Positions 1 to 8,855 of a stretch of 36,145 bases of DNA are shown here, piece after piece. Made by a program: the position numbers and the translations under genes. A model generated the notes under the pieces. The model saw only the letters and a list, made by a program, of their open reading frames with translations. It did no database searches and was not told the DNA's origin. This DNA comes from Oscillospiraceae bacterium (GTDB lineage: Bacteria > Bacillota > Clostridia > Oscillospirales > CAG-272), in NCBI GenBank assembly GCA_015064005.1, contig SVTA01000010.1, positions 1-36,145 of the forward strand, read 5' to 3'. Position 1 is the stretch's first letter. Each line of letters begins with the position of its first letter.

Positions 1-156
1 TTCCGTTCAATAGACGTGTTCGATAACCTTCGGTTGTGCTCATATTTTGTAGGGACTGGCCTCCCGGACAGTCCGAAAATGATGCACTTCAACCGAAAGC
101 AAATCGGACCGTCGAGGACGCCGGTCCCTACAAATTGTAATCTTCCTTATGAGAAG
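1..156. repeat. 156-bp direct repeat, copy 1; contains a MITE-like inverted repeat (TTTGTAGGGACTGGCCTCCCGGACAGTCCGA ... TCGGACCGTCGAGGACGCCGGTCCCTACAAA)
   Basis: Same sequence reappears at 777..932 (offset 776), from ttccgttcaatagacg to ccttatgagaag. Confidence 0.95.
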
Positions 157-266
157 GAGCGTAAAGCCTCCTTCTTCTTTATGTTGCGTCCCAGCGCCCG
201 CTCCATGGCCGCGTCAAACGCCCGTAGCACCTTACCGCTGTTGTCTGTGAATTTGATGCTGCTCAA
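147..266 (-). pseudogene. 39-codon ORF with TTG start, MSSIKFTDNSGKVLRAFDAAMERALGRNIKKKEALRSFS; resembles the N-terminus of an HK97-gp10-like phage protein, cut short at the repeat boundary
   Basis: Shine-Dalgarno AGGAGG just upstream, immediately after the stop of the 67-aa ORF. Stop codon lies inside the 156-bp repeat. Family resemblance by eye only. Confidence 0.4.
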
Positions 267-278
267 TCTTCGTGCCTC

Positions 279-482
279 CTAATTGGCATAATAAATATCA
301 TCGTAAAGTTTTTGGAGCATTACGCCTTCTCGCGTTAACCTATATTTGTCATCCATGCCATGGTCAATAATAGCTTGATCCAAATTTATTTCCAACTCGT
401 AGAGGTCATCTCTTGCGACTAACTCGTCTACGTTTGGAATGTATTTTTTTAAAATGCTGATTTGCTCATCTGTAATTATCAT
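279..482 (-). CDS. hypothetical 67-aa acidic protein
   Basis: ORF MIITDEQISILKKYIPNVDELVARDD...; lies between the two direct repeats. Confidence 0.5.
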   Translation of the reverse strand: MIITDEQISILKKYIPNVDELVARDDLYELEINLDQAIIDHGMDDKYRLTREGVMLQKLYDDIYYAN

Positions 483-545
483 ATCAGTGAGATTCCTTTC
501 TGTGCACTTCGGGCGAAGCCCATACCCCTATGTTTGCACGTATCC

Positions 546-684
546 AAAGGCTCCCTCCGGGAGGGAGCTCCCGACGGAGTCGGGTGAGGGAGAGTGCGTT
601 ACAATGAGATTAGCACAAAACTAAAATCACGCAGGCTCCTTCCGTCACGCTACGCGTGCCACCTCCCTCTCGGAGGGAGGCTTT
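546..684. repeat. palindromic MITE/REP-like element with near-identical terminal inverted repeats (AAAGGCTCCCTCCGGGAGGGAG / CTCCCTCTCGGAGGGAGGCTTT)
   Basis: Ends are inverted repeats with about 2 mismatches in 22, and each end is itself palindromic. Confidence 0.7.
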
Positions 685-776
685 CTGTTAGCCTCATTAT
701 AACACAAATCGGCAGAGGAAACAATACCTCTGCCGAAAATTATGTGTAGCGGACCGTCGAGGACGCCGGTCCCTAT

Positions 777-932
777 TTCCGTTCAATAGACGTGTTCGAT
801 AACCTTCGGTTGTGCTCATATTTTGTAGGGACTGGCCTCCCGGACAGTCCGAAAATGATGCACTTCAACCGAAAGCAAATCGGACCGTCGAGGACGCCGG
901 TCCCTACAAATTGTAATCTTCCTTATGAGAAG
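777..932. repeat. 156-bp direct repeat, copy 2
   Basis: Matches 1..156; preceded at about 750..775 by a further partial copy of the TIR (ggaccgtcgaggacgccggtcccta). Confidence 0.95.
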
Positions 933-962
933 CCTCGTAAACGAAGCGCTTTTTCTTCATGA

Positions 963-2396
963 TCAGTCCGCGATTAGTCGTACCGCCTTTTCCGCCAGTG
1001 GCTCGGCCATGCGCCAATAGGTATCGGCATCTAGATGCCGCTCCACCGACCACAGCCGCTCGGCAAAGGCAGGGAGATTTTCCAGCAGACGGGAGATCAG
1101 TTGCTCGTAATGCATGCTCCAGGCACACATCGTGCCGCCGAGCAATCGGTCCGTAGGCTCGATGCGCAGCGGCTCCTTGGTGGCAACGGATTTGGGGTGC
1201 CAGTTTTTCCAGCAGTGCACATCCCAATCCATCACATCTCGCCATCCGTAGTGCGCATACCGATACGGCAGCACGATATACAGCGGCTTCCAGGAGGCAG
1301 AGATGATCCGAAAGCCGTTTTCCAATAGCTCGTTTGCCAGCTGATAACGGGATTCCCACGCAATCACCACGGTTTCCTTGGGAATGCGGTGTGCGCACTC
1401 CTTGGAAAAGCCCTCCCACACCATGGGCGTTTTGCCCAGCGACAGCACGAAGGAGGCCACACGCCCCACGTATTCGCCATACAGATCATAGGCGTTTTCG
1501 ATACCGTTTGCCGCCATATAGGCACGACAGTCGGCACATTTCTCCCACACACCGAAGGGTGCCTCGTCACCGCCGATGTGAATGTAGGGAGCGTTCGGAA
1601 ACAGCTCAACCACCTCGCGGATCAGTGCCTTGATGCCCTCAAAGCTCCGCTCACTGCCGACGCAGACCACACCGGCACCGCCGTGCTCAAAGCCCGCCGT
1701 GCTGCAAACAGCGCCGTCCTCCCCGTGATCCGCAAAGACATCGGGGTAGGTTTCCGCCAGCAGCTTGGTGTGGCCGGGGCACTCCAACTCGGGAATCACC
1801 ATGATACCGCGGGCAGCGGCATAATCATTCAACACCTTCAGCTGCTCGTAGGTATAATATTTCCCCGACTTGCAAAGCTTGGGGAAGGCCTTGGAGGGGA
1901 CAGTGTACAGCCCGCTGTCCGCAAAATGAAAATGAAAATACTTCACCTTGTAGAAAAAGCAAAGGTCAATATATTTCAGCAGCTTGTCAAAGGGGTGATA
2001 TATTCTTCCCGTACAAATCATCAGAGAGCGGTATTCCTTATCCGGCTGATCCTCTATGACAACTGCAGGCACGGAAAGCTTACCGCCCCGAGCACGCAGC
2101 AGCTGCAGAGCCGTGGCAAGACCGTAGCATGCGCCCTCCCGCGTTGAAGCGCGAATTGCCACACCCTCAGTGCTATCAAGCGCATAGGCATCGGGCGGCA
2201 GAGATGTATCAAGCACGACGGAAACGCCGCCGGAAGCAACAGAAAGCTTCACGTCGTAAATGCGGGAAACGGCGTCGCAAAATACGTCCATTGCATCTCG
2301 CCAAAGCTCCACATCTACCCAAACGGCATGGGAAACAGCGTGATATTCCTCATTTTGAACGGTGAGCTTGCGCGGTGTAGGGATCAGGCTTACCAT
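963..2396 (-). CDS. glycoside hydrolase family 20 (beta-N-acetylhexosaminidase-like), no obvious signal peptide
   Basis: HIGGDEAPFGVWEKC motif (GH20 HxGGDE), ELECPGHTKLL. ATG at 2396 with AGGAGG upstream. Confidence 0.88.
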   Translation of the reverse strand: MVSLIPTPRKLTVQNEEYHAVSHAVWVDVELWRDAMDVFCDAVSRIYDVKLSVASGGVSVVLDTSLPPDAYALDSTEGVAIRASTREGACYGLATALQLLRARGGKLSVPAVVIEDQPDKEYRSLMICTGRIYHPFDKLLKYIDLCFFYKVKYFHFHFADSGLYTVPSKAFPKLCKSGKYYTYEQLKVLNDYAAARGIMVIPELECPGHTKLLAETYPDVFADHGEDGAVCSTAGFEHGGAGVVCVGSERSFEGIKALIREVVELFPNAPYIHIGGDEAPFGVWEKCADCRAYMAANGIENAYDLYGEYVGRVASFVLSLGKTPMVWEGFSKECAHRIPKETVVIAWESRYQLANELLENGFRIISASWKPLYIVLPYRYAHYGWRDVMDWDVHCWKNWHPKSVATKEPLRIEPTDRLLGGTMCAWSMHYEQLISRLLENLPAFAERLWSVERHLDADTYWRMAEPLAEKAVRLIAD

Positions 2397-2480
2397 AAAG
2401 CACCTCCGAGAATCATTTTTTACAGTATAGCACAAATGCGGTACCCGCACAAGCGGCGCGGGCAAATTCATCAAAAAATG

Positions 2481-2509
2481 TTGAATTTCCGCCGCAACTG
2501 TGCTATAAT
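2481..2509 (+). promoter_or_regulatory. sigma-A-like promoter for dut-maf
   Basis: TTGAAT-N17-TATAAT with extended -10 (TGC). Confidence 0.7.
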
Positions 2510-2542
2510 GGCAGTATCAACTGTACGGAAAGGATTCATTCC

Positions 2543-2992
2543 ATGGATATTCAAGTAAAAGTTCTGCTCTCCCGCGGCATGGAGCTGCCCGCCTACGCCA
2601 CCGACGGCTCTGCCGCAGTTGATCTGCGTGCCGCTGTAGAGGCCGATTCCCCTGTGACCATCGCCCCCGGTGAGCGAGCGCTCATTCCTACCGGCATGGC
2701 CATTTCCCCCGCGGCACGGGACGTGGTAGCCATCGTGGCCGCCCGTAGCGGTCTTGCCATCAAAAAGGGCATTTGTCTTGCCAACGGCATCGGCGTCATT
2801 GATTCCGACTACCGGGGCGAGATCTGCGTGGGGCTTTACAACACCTCGAAGGAGCCCTTTGTGGTGAACAGAGGAGATCGCATTGCTCAGCTGATGTTCA
2901 TGCCCGTACTTTCTGCCAAGCTCTGCGAAGTCGCCTCTCTTGATGAAACCGAGCGCGGCGCCGGCGGATTTGGCTCCACGGGGGTCAAATGA
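2543..2992 (+). CDS. dut: dUTP diphosphatase
   Basis: YATDGSAAVDLRA, ARSGLAIKKGI, NGIGVIDSDYRGEI, RIAQLMF and C-terminal RGAGGFGSTG motifs. Confidence 0.95.
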   Translation: MDIQVKVLLSRGMELPAYATDGSAAVDLRAAVEADSPVTIAPGERALIPTGMAISPAARDVVAIVAARSGLAIKKGICLANGIGVIDSDYRGEICVGLYNTSKEPFVVNRGDRIAQLMFMPVLSAKLCEVASLDETERGAGGFGSTGVK

Positions 2993-3588
2993 TGCGAGTT
3001 GTGCTTGCCTCCAAATCCCCCCGCCGCAGAGAGATCCTCAGTATGCTGGGGGTACATTTTGACATCGTCAGCGCCGATGCGGACGAGTCCTCCGACATCC
3101 TTGACCCTGCCCTTTTGGTGCGCGAACTCGCTCTGCGCAAAGGGCGCGCGGTGCGCGATCTCCTTTTTGAAAAGGGAGAATGGAACGACGATACCCTCAT
3201 CATCGCAGCCGACACGGTGGTGGCCGCCGAGGGGGAGATCCTCGGCAAGCCCCGGGACGACGCCGACGCCGCTCGGATGCTGCGGCTCCTTTCCGGCAAG
3301 AGCCACCACGTTATCAGCGGCATCGCGCTGCTGCTGGGCGACCGCGAGATCGCCGCAGCAGAATCCACTGCCGTACGCTTTGCGGAAATGACCGAGGAGG
3401 AGATCCTCGCCTACGTGGCCTCCGGCGAGCCCCGGGACAAGGCCGGCGCCTATGCGGTGCAAGGTCTTGCCTCCCTCTATATCGAGGGGCTCTGCGGCGA
3501 CTACTTCAACGTGGTGGGGCTGCCTATCCACCGTCTGAACGTGCTGCTGCGTGAATTTGCAGATCGCACGCTGCTGCAGCTTTCATAG
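2989..3588 (+). CDS. maf: Maf family nucleotide pyrophosphatase
   Basis: LASKSPRRREIL; DTVVAAEGEILGKP; GEPRDKAGAYAVQG. Start overlaps the dut stop. Confidence 0.95.
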   Translation: MMRVVLASKSPRRREILSMLGVHFDIVSADADESSDILDPALLVRELALRKGRAVRDLLFEKGEWNDDTLIIAADTVVAAEGEILGKPRDDADAARMLRLLSGKSHHVISGIALLLGDREIAAAESTAVRFAEMTEEEILAYVASGEPRDKAGAYAVQGLASLYIEGLCGDYFNVVGLPIHRLNVLLREFADRTLLQLS

Positions 3589-3619
3589 CAAAACGCCGCC
3601 CGTTTGGGCGGCGTTTTGC
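3588..3619 (+). terminator. terminator after maf
   Basis: gcaaaacgccgccc-gttt-gggcggcgttttgc, perfect 14-bp stem. Confidence 0.8.
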
Positions 3620-3772
3620 GCAAGTGAGCAATATTTTACAACAAACGAGCAATATTTTGCTATGAAAAGCACGCTCTTACTGATATAATAGAAGCAACAG
3701 CTGCGCAAAATCCCCCAAAACGGGGACGAAAACGAGATCCTGCGCGGCAATTTAGTACGTTGGGAGGATATC

Positions 3773-6109
3773 ATGAAAAAAGCATTTTCTTTTGTTCTTA
3801 CCCTTTCCCTGCTTCTTTCCGCCATTGCCCTGCCGGTGCTGTCAGCCACCCCGGAAAGCGGCACGCTGGAGGTCACGTGGCAAAACGGCTACTGCGTGGC
3901 CGCGCCCCACAACGGACGAAGCGCCTACATCGGAAAGGACTATACCGAAAGCGAAAAATTTGCTGCCACCGACGTCTTTACCGTGCCCAAGGCCGGCACC
4001 AAGCTCAGTTGGAGCGACACCGGAAAATTTGCCGCCGAATCGATTCTGACCGTTTCCTCCTGGAAGCAGGTGAACGGTGCCTGGGTGCTGGACGCAGACG
4101 GTGCCATGTTCCTTGGTGCCTCCGGCAACTACAACACCTGCATTGAAACCAAAAAGAACGCAGACGGCGTGGTGGAATACACCTACACCACCTCTAAGGA
4201 CAACGAGCACCTGCGCCTTTGCATCCAAAGTGAGAACCAGGATACCTTCCCCACCGTCAGCTATACGGTGACGGGCGACAAGGGCACCTGGGACGCGGTG
4301 CAGTCCCTCTTCCCCACCGATCCCGGCGCACCGGTGGACGGTGCTGTGGCGGTAGGCGACATCAGCTGGTACAACGGCTATGTCGGCTCTGCCACCAATA
4401 CCAGCAACACCAACAAGATCTCCTACGGCGGCGTTTCCTACGCCTTCTCCTCGGTGATCACTGTGCCGAAGGCCGGTACTACCATTTATTTTTACGACGA
4501 CCTTGGCACCGACGCCAATAACAAAAAACACGCATCCTCCAATGCTTACGGCGTTTCCACGTGGACGGAAAGCGGCAGCTCCTGGAAGATCGATCTCACC
4601 GGTGACAACATTGCCGCTCCCCAGCTTCCCGCCAGCAGCGAGGTGGCAGGCTACAAGCTCTACAGCTTCACCACCACCCGGGATAATCAGTCCATCCGTC
4701 TGTGCTTCCTTTACGGTCTCTCCGACGCTTCCCTGCCCATTCGTCCTGCCACCGTCTGGATGAAGGAGGCCGACACGGACGCGCCCCCCATCACGGCCGG
4801 CAGGATCACGGAAACCGCTATGCTCAGCTCCTCTGGCGAGCGCGTGGATTTCAAGATCTATCTCCCCTCCGGTTATCTCAACAAGAACGATAAGCTCTGG
4901 ACCAGAGCCATCTTCACCTTCGGCACGGACACGGCGCTGCTCACGGAGCTTTCCGCCAGAAAGGATCTGACGGTGGTGCAATATGCCGGCAAGGCGGAGC
5001 ACGCACCGGCACTGATCCAGTATTTGATCTCCAACGGCAAGGTCAACAAATACAGTCTCTTTGCCATCGGCGCCAAATCCTACACCGACGCCTGCAGCAG
5101 CCTGCTGGTGCATTCGCTGGAGAGCACCTCTGCCTACGCCGACACCGATGCGCTGCTGAACGCGCTACTGGAGCCCAACAAAATGCCCTATCACAGCATT
5201 CTGGAAGGACTCACCTTCTACGCTATGGGCGACAGCTACTTCAACGGCTCAGACATCGGTACCGAGAACACCTGGGTCAACCGCATGGGCGACCGCTACG
5301 GTATGACCTATGAAAACTACGGCATTGGCGGCAGCACCATGTCCGCCTACGTCACCAACCGCAACCCCATGGTAAACCGCTACCAGAACATGGCCAAGGG
5401 CGACGCGGACTTCATTCTGCTGGAGGGCGGCCGTAACGACCGCAACGTAGCAGCCCCCCTCGGTGATATTGACAGCCGAGATCCCAAAACCTTCTACGGT
5501 GCCGTCAATACCATGCTGGACGGCATGCTGGAAACCTATCCGAACGCCTTGATCATTCTGGTAACCCCCTGGTACACGCTTTCCCCCTCCTCCGCCGACG
5601 GCAAATCGCATAACGTGATCTACGCCAACGCCCTGCGGGATCTGGCAGAGCATCGCAATCATCACCGCATCGTTTGCCTCTACGCTGCCGACAAGGATGC
5701 CACCGGCGTCAATATGGACGACAAGAATTTCCGCAACACCTACACCATCAACGCGGATACCAGCCACCTGAACCTGAAGGGCATGATGATGGTGCAGCCC
5801 TATATGGAAAAGTTCATCGCTGACGCCCTCACCGCCTTCCGCGCAAATCAGCAGGAGCACGTTCACACATACGGCGACTGGGTCACCATCAAGGAGCCGA
5901 CACAGACCGTGCCGGGCATGCGGGAAAAGGCCTGCGGCTGCGGTCACAAGGTTTCGGAGCGTCTGCTCTGGCAGCCGCCTGCTACCGAGCCCGGCGAGGA
6001 GATGCCCAGCCATACGGGGCTGATCATCGGCATTGCAGCCGGTACCGCGGCGTTGATCGCCGCCGCTTGCGTTACCGTTGTATTCGTCAAGCGCAGAAAA
6101 TCCGTATAA
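3773..6109 (+). CDS. secreted/cell-surface SGNH-type hydrolase with duplicated N-terminal beta domain and C-terminal TM anchor
   Basis: Signal peptide MKKAFSFVLTLSLLLSAIALPVLSA; GDSYFNG, GGRNDRN and DTSHLN catalytic-type blocks; C-terminal TM followed by KRRKSV. Confidence 0.8.
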   Translation: MKKAFSFVLTLSLLLSAIALPVLSATPESGTLEVTWQNGYCVAAPHNGRSAYIGKDYTESEKFAATDVFTVPKAGTKLSWSDTGKFAAESILTVSSWKQVNGAWVLDADGAMFLGASGNYNTCIETKKNADGVVEYTYTTSKDNEHLRLCIQSENQDTFPTVSYTVTGDKGTWDAVQSLFPTDPGAPVDGAVAVGDISWYNGYVGSATNTSNTNKISYGGVSYAFSSVITVPKAGTTIYFYDDLGTDANNKKHASSNAYGVSTWTESGSSWKIDLTGDNIAAPQLPASSEVAGYKLYSFTTTRDNQSIRLCFLYGLSDASLPIRPATVWMKEADTDAPPITAGRITETAMLSSSGERVDFKIYLPSGYLNKNDKLWTRAIFTFGTDTALLTELSARKDLTVVQYAGKAEHAPALIQYLISNGKVNKYSLFAIGAKSYTDACSSLLVHSLESTSAYADTDALLNALLEPNKMPYHSILEGLTFYAMGDSYFNGSDIGTENTWVNRMGDRYGMTYENYGIGGSTMSAYVTNRNPMVNRYQNMAKGDADFILLEGGRNDRNVAAPLGDIDSRDPKTFYGAVNTMLDGMLETYPNALIILVTPWYTLSPSSADGKSHNVIYANALRDLAEHRNHHRIVCLYAADKDATGVNMDDKNFRNTYTINADTSHLNLKGMMMVQPYMEKFIADALTAFRANQQEHVHTYGDWVTIKEPTQTVPGMREKACGCGHKVSERLLWQPPATEPGEEMPSHTGLIIGIAAGTAALIAAACVTVVFVKRRKSV

Positions 6110-6114
6110 ATACC

Positions 6115-6144
6115 AAAAGGAGCTGACGCAGTCAGCTCCTTTTT
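6115..6144. terminator. bidirectional terminator between convergent genes
   Basis: aaaaggagctgac-gca-gtcagctccttttt. Confidence 0.8.
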
Positions 6145-6727
6145 ATTCCGCAAGCCGCGCCACGGCGGCCTTGTACTCCTCGTAGGTGGCCACTACCGAA
6201 AGCGCCGCCAGCAGCGCATTTGGCGTCATATCTCCCGGCAAGCCGAAGGCCTCTGCCAGCGCGGCGCGCCGGGCGGTACAGCCCTCACTGCCCGTGAGGC
6301 CGTCCTCATAGAGATCCGCCTTGGTAATGGGAGCGCGGGGCGGCAGCTCGCGCTCGGCAAAGGGCTGCAGCAGTTCTCGCAGCAGCGCCTGCTCTTGGCC
6401 CTCCACTCCCAGCACGCCCTCAGCCGAGGGGGCGGCCTTGCGATCTTCCTTGCCTGCAATTTTCGGCACGTACAGCGGAATGAGGCGCTCCTTCGGGATC
6501 GCGGAGCCGATATGGGCACGAATCAGCTTGCCTGCGCCGTCGGGGTCGGTCAGCACGATCACCGGCGTTTTTCTCGCCAGCGCCCGAAACAGCGCCAGCT
6601 TTTCCTTTTTTTTGAATAGCCCAAAGCCGTCGGTGGTCAAAATCTGCCCCTCCATCACGGTAAGCAGCCGCAGGCGGTCGTATTTTCCCTCCACGATCAC
6701 GGGATAGGGAATATGCAGTTTTTCCAT
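6143..6727 (-). CDS. Toprim domain protein, RNase M5-like (DUF4093)
   Basis: VIVEGKYDRLRL, TDPDGAGKLIR Toprim motifs. Confidence 0.75.
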   Translation of the reverse strand: MEKLHIPYPVIVEGKYDRLRLLTVMEGQILTTDGFGLFKKKEKLALFRALARKTPVIVLTDPDGAGKLIRAHIGSAIPKERLIPLYVPKIAGKEDRKAAPSAEGVLGVEGQEQALLRELLQPFAERELPPRAPITKADLYEDGLTGSEGCTARRAALAEAFGLPGDMTPNALLAALSVVATYEEYKAAVARLAE

Positions 6728-6743
6728 ACCGTTACCTACCTTT

Positions 6744-7565
6744 TTATGAGATCAGGAGTGAGAGCAGCACCGCTGCGCCCAAGAAAATGCGGTATACACC
6801 GAAGGCCGAAAAGGAGCGGCGGCGCACAAATTCCATCAAAAAGCGAATGGTCACAAGAGAAACAAGAAATGCTGTGAGCGTGCCGGTCAGCAGCCACACC
6901 CATTCCTTTGTGGAGAGCATTTGCCCCACGGCAAAAAATTTCACCGCCTTCAGGGCAGATGCCCCTGCCATCACGGGGATGGCAAGATAAAAGGAGAACG
7001 CGGCAGCGGCAGGGCGGTCTACGCCAAGCAGGCGCCCGCCGAGGATGGTCGCGCCGGAGCGCGAGGTGCCCGGCACCAGTGACAGCACCTGAAAGCAGCC
7101 GATCAGAAGGGCGTCCCTGACGCCGATCTCTGAGAGTGCCGATACACGGGGCGGACACTGCCGTTTTTCCAGCAAAAGAAACAGCACGCCGTAAAAAATC
7201 AGCGTCGCAGCCACAGTAGGGGCGTTGTAGAGTGTTTGGTCGAGCCATTCCTCCAGTAGGAGCCCCGCGATCACCGCAGGCAGCGTGGCAAGAACAATCT
7301 TGCCCCACAAAAACCACGTATCCCGGCGCTCCGCCCGGCTCTTATCCCCGGAAAAGGGCCATAACGGTGCGAAAAACAGCAAGACAACCGCCAAAATGGC
7401 ACCAAGCTGGATCACCACCTCAAACAGCGAAAAGAAAGCCTCGTCAAAGCAAGGGCTGAGCCACCTCTCCAAGAGGATCAGATGACCTGTGGAGGATACG
7501 GGCAGCCATTCCGTCACGCCCTCCAGCACACCAAACAGCACCGCCTCAAAAACGCCGCGCCACAT
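6744..7565 (-). CDS. uppP: undecaprenyl-diphosphatase (UppP/BacA)
   Basis: EGVTEWLPVSSTGHL and PGTSRSGATILGG motifs; multiple TM segments. ATG at 7565 with GGAGG. Confidence 0.95.
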   Translation of the reverse strand: MWRGVFEAVLFGVLEGVTEWLPVSSTGHLILLERWLSPCFDEAFFSLFEVVIQLGAILAVVLLFFAPLWPFSGDKSRAERRDTWFLWGKIVLATLPAVIAGLLLEEWLDQTLYNAPTVAATLIFYGVLFLLLEKRQCPPRVSALSEIGVRDALLIGCFQVLSLVPGTSRSGATILGGRLLGVDRPAAAAFSFYLAIPVMAGASALKAVKFFAVGQMLSTKEWVWLLTGTLTAFLVSLVTIRFLMEFVRRRSFSAFGVYRIFLGAAVLLSLLIS

Positions 7566-7582
7566 AGGCACCTCCGTGAAGT

Positions 7583-8851
7583 TTACTGCTTCAACTTCCC
7601 GCCCTCACGGCGAATGGTGGCAGCGTAGCCTGCCGCCGCCTGCTCGGTCTTGTTATCTCCAAAGGTGTAGTATTTCCGTCCGCGCAGATCGTTTGGTAAA
7701 TACTGCTGCGCCACGTAGTGATAGGAGTATTCGTGGGGATATTTGTACCCCTTGAACAGCGGGGATTGCAGGTGCGTGGGCACCGTATTGCCCAGCCCCT
7801 TATCCACGTCCTCGCGGGCCATAGCTACCGCCATATAGGCGGAATTGGACTTGGGCGCGGTTGCCAGCAGCAGCGCCGCGTTGGCCAGCGGGATCTGCGC
7901 CTCGGGGAAGCCCAGCTCCTTGGCGGACTCGCAGCAGGCGCGGACGATCACCGCCGCCTGGGGATACGCGAGCCCCACGTCCTCGCTGGCAATGACCTGC
8001 AGGCGCCGACACAGCGAGATCAGCTCGCCTGCCGCCACCAGCTTCGCCACGTAAAAGGCCGTGGCATCGGGATCAGAGCCCCGGATGGACTTTTGCAGGC
8101 AGGAGAGCAGATCGTAGTGGGAGTCGTCGTTGAAGTTCCCGATCTTGACGTGAAACTCATCCACGTTTTCCTTAGAAATCGCACCCGTTCGGGGGCTATT
8201 TTCGTTTTCCCCCTCGCCGCCGGCGGCGAAATAGGCGTTTTCCAAAAGCCCGATGCCACGCCGCACGTCACCGCGCACCATATGACCGATATAGGTCAGC
8301 ACCTCGTCCTCAGCGGCGATGGCCGTTCCGTTCTCGGCATTGAGATGCTCCAGCGCCCGACGCAGCGCCGGCACCATATCTGCCGCCACCACAGGCTTGA
8401 ACTCAAACAGCGACGAGCGGGAAATGATGGCGTTATAAATGTAAAAATGAGGATTTTCCGTGGTGGAGGCGATCAGCGTCACCCGTCCGTCCTCCATATA
8501 CTCCAGCAGGCTCTGCTGCTGCTTGCGGTTGAAATACTGGATCTCGTCTAAATACAGCAAAATGCCGCCGGAGCCAAAGACGTTGTTGGTTTCCGAAAGC
8601 ACCTCCTTCACCTCGGCCAGCGTGGCGGAGGTGCAATTGAAGCGGTGGAAGGTCATGCCGGAGCTTTTGGCGATGATGGCAGCGGCGGTGGTCTTGCCCG
8701 TGCCGGGAGGGCCGAAGAAGATCATATTGGTGACCCGTCCGCTTTCCACCATGCGGCGCACCACGCCCCGAGGGCCAAACAGATGCTTTTGGCCAACAAC
8801 GGTATCAAAGGAGGTGGGGCGCAAAATGTCAGCAAGCTGCTCGTTTCTCAT
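7583..8851 (-). CDS. rarA: replication-associated recombination protein A (MgsA/RarA AAA ATPase)
   Basis: LADILRPTSFDTVVGQKHL, GPPGTGKTT, LDEIQYFNRKQQQ, STTENPHF. Confidence 0.93.
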   Translation of the reverse strand: MRNEQLADILRPTSFDTVVGQKHLFGPRGVVRRMVESGRVTNMIFFGPPGTGKTTAAAIIAKSSGMTFHRFNCTSATLAEVKEVLSETNNVFGSGGILLYLDEIQYFNRKQQQSLLEYMEDGRVTLIASTTENPHFYIYNAIISRSSLFEFKPVVAADMVPALRRALEHLNAENGTAIAAEDEVLTYIGHMVRGDVRRGIGLLENAYFAAGGEGENENSPRTGAISKENVDEFHVKIGNFNDDSHYDLLSCLQKSIRGSDPDATAFYVAKLVAAGELISLCRRLQVIASEDVGLAYPQAAVIVRACCESAKELGFPEAQIPLANAALLLATAPKSNSAYMAVAMAREDVDKGLGNTVPTHLQSPLFKGYKYPHEYSYHYVAQQYLPNDLRGRKYYTFGDNKTEQAAAGYAATIRREGGKLKQ

Positions 8852-8855
8852 ACCG

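Noticed and set aside
3842-5113. 423-aa minus-strand ORF opposite the SGNH hydrolase
   Set aside because: Antisense shadow with no recognisable motifs.
5990-6109. LPxTG sorting signal on the SGNH hydrolase
   Set aside because: MPSHTG has two residues between P and TG; treated only as a TM anchor with basic tail.
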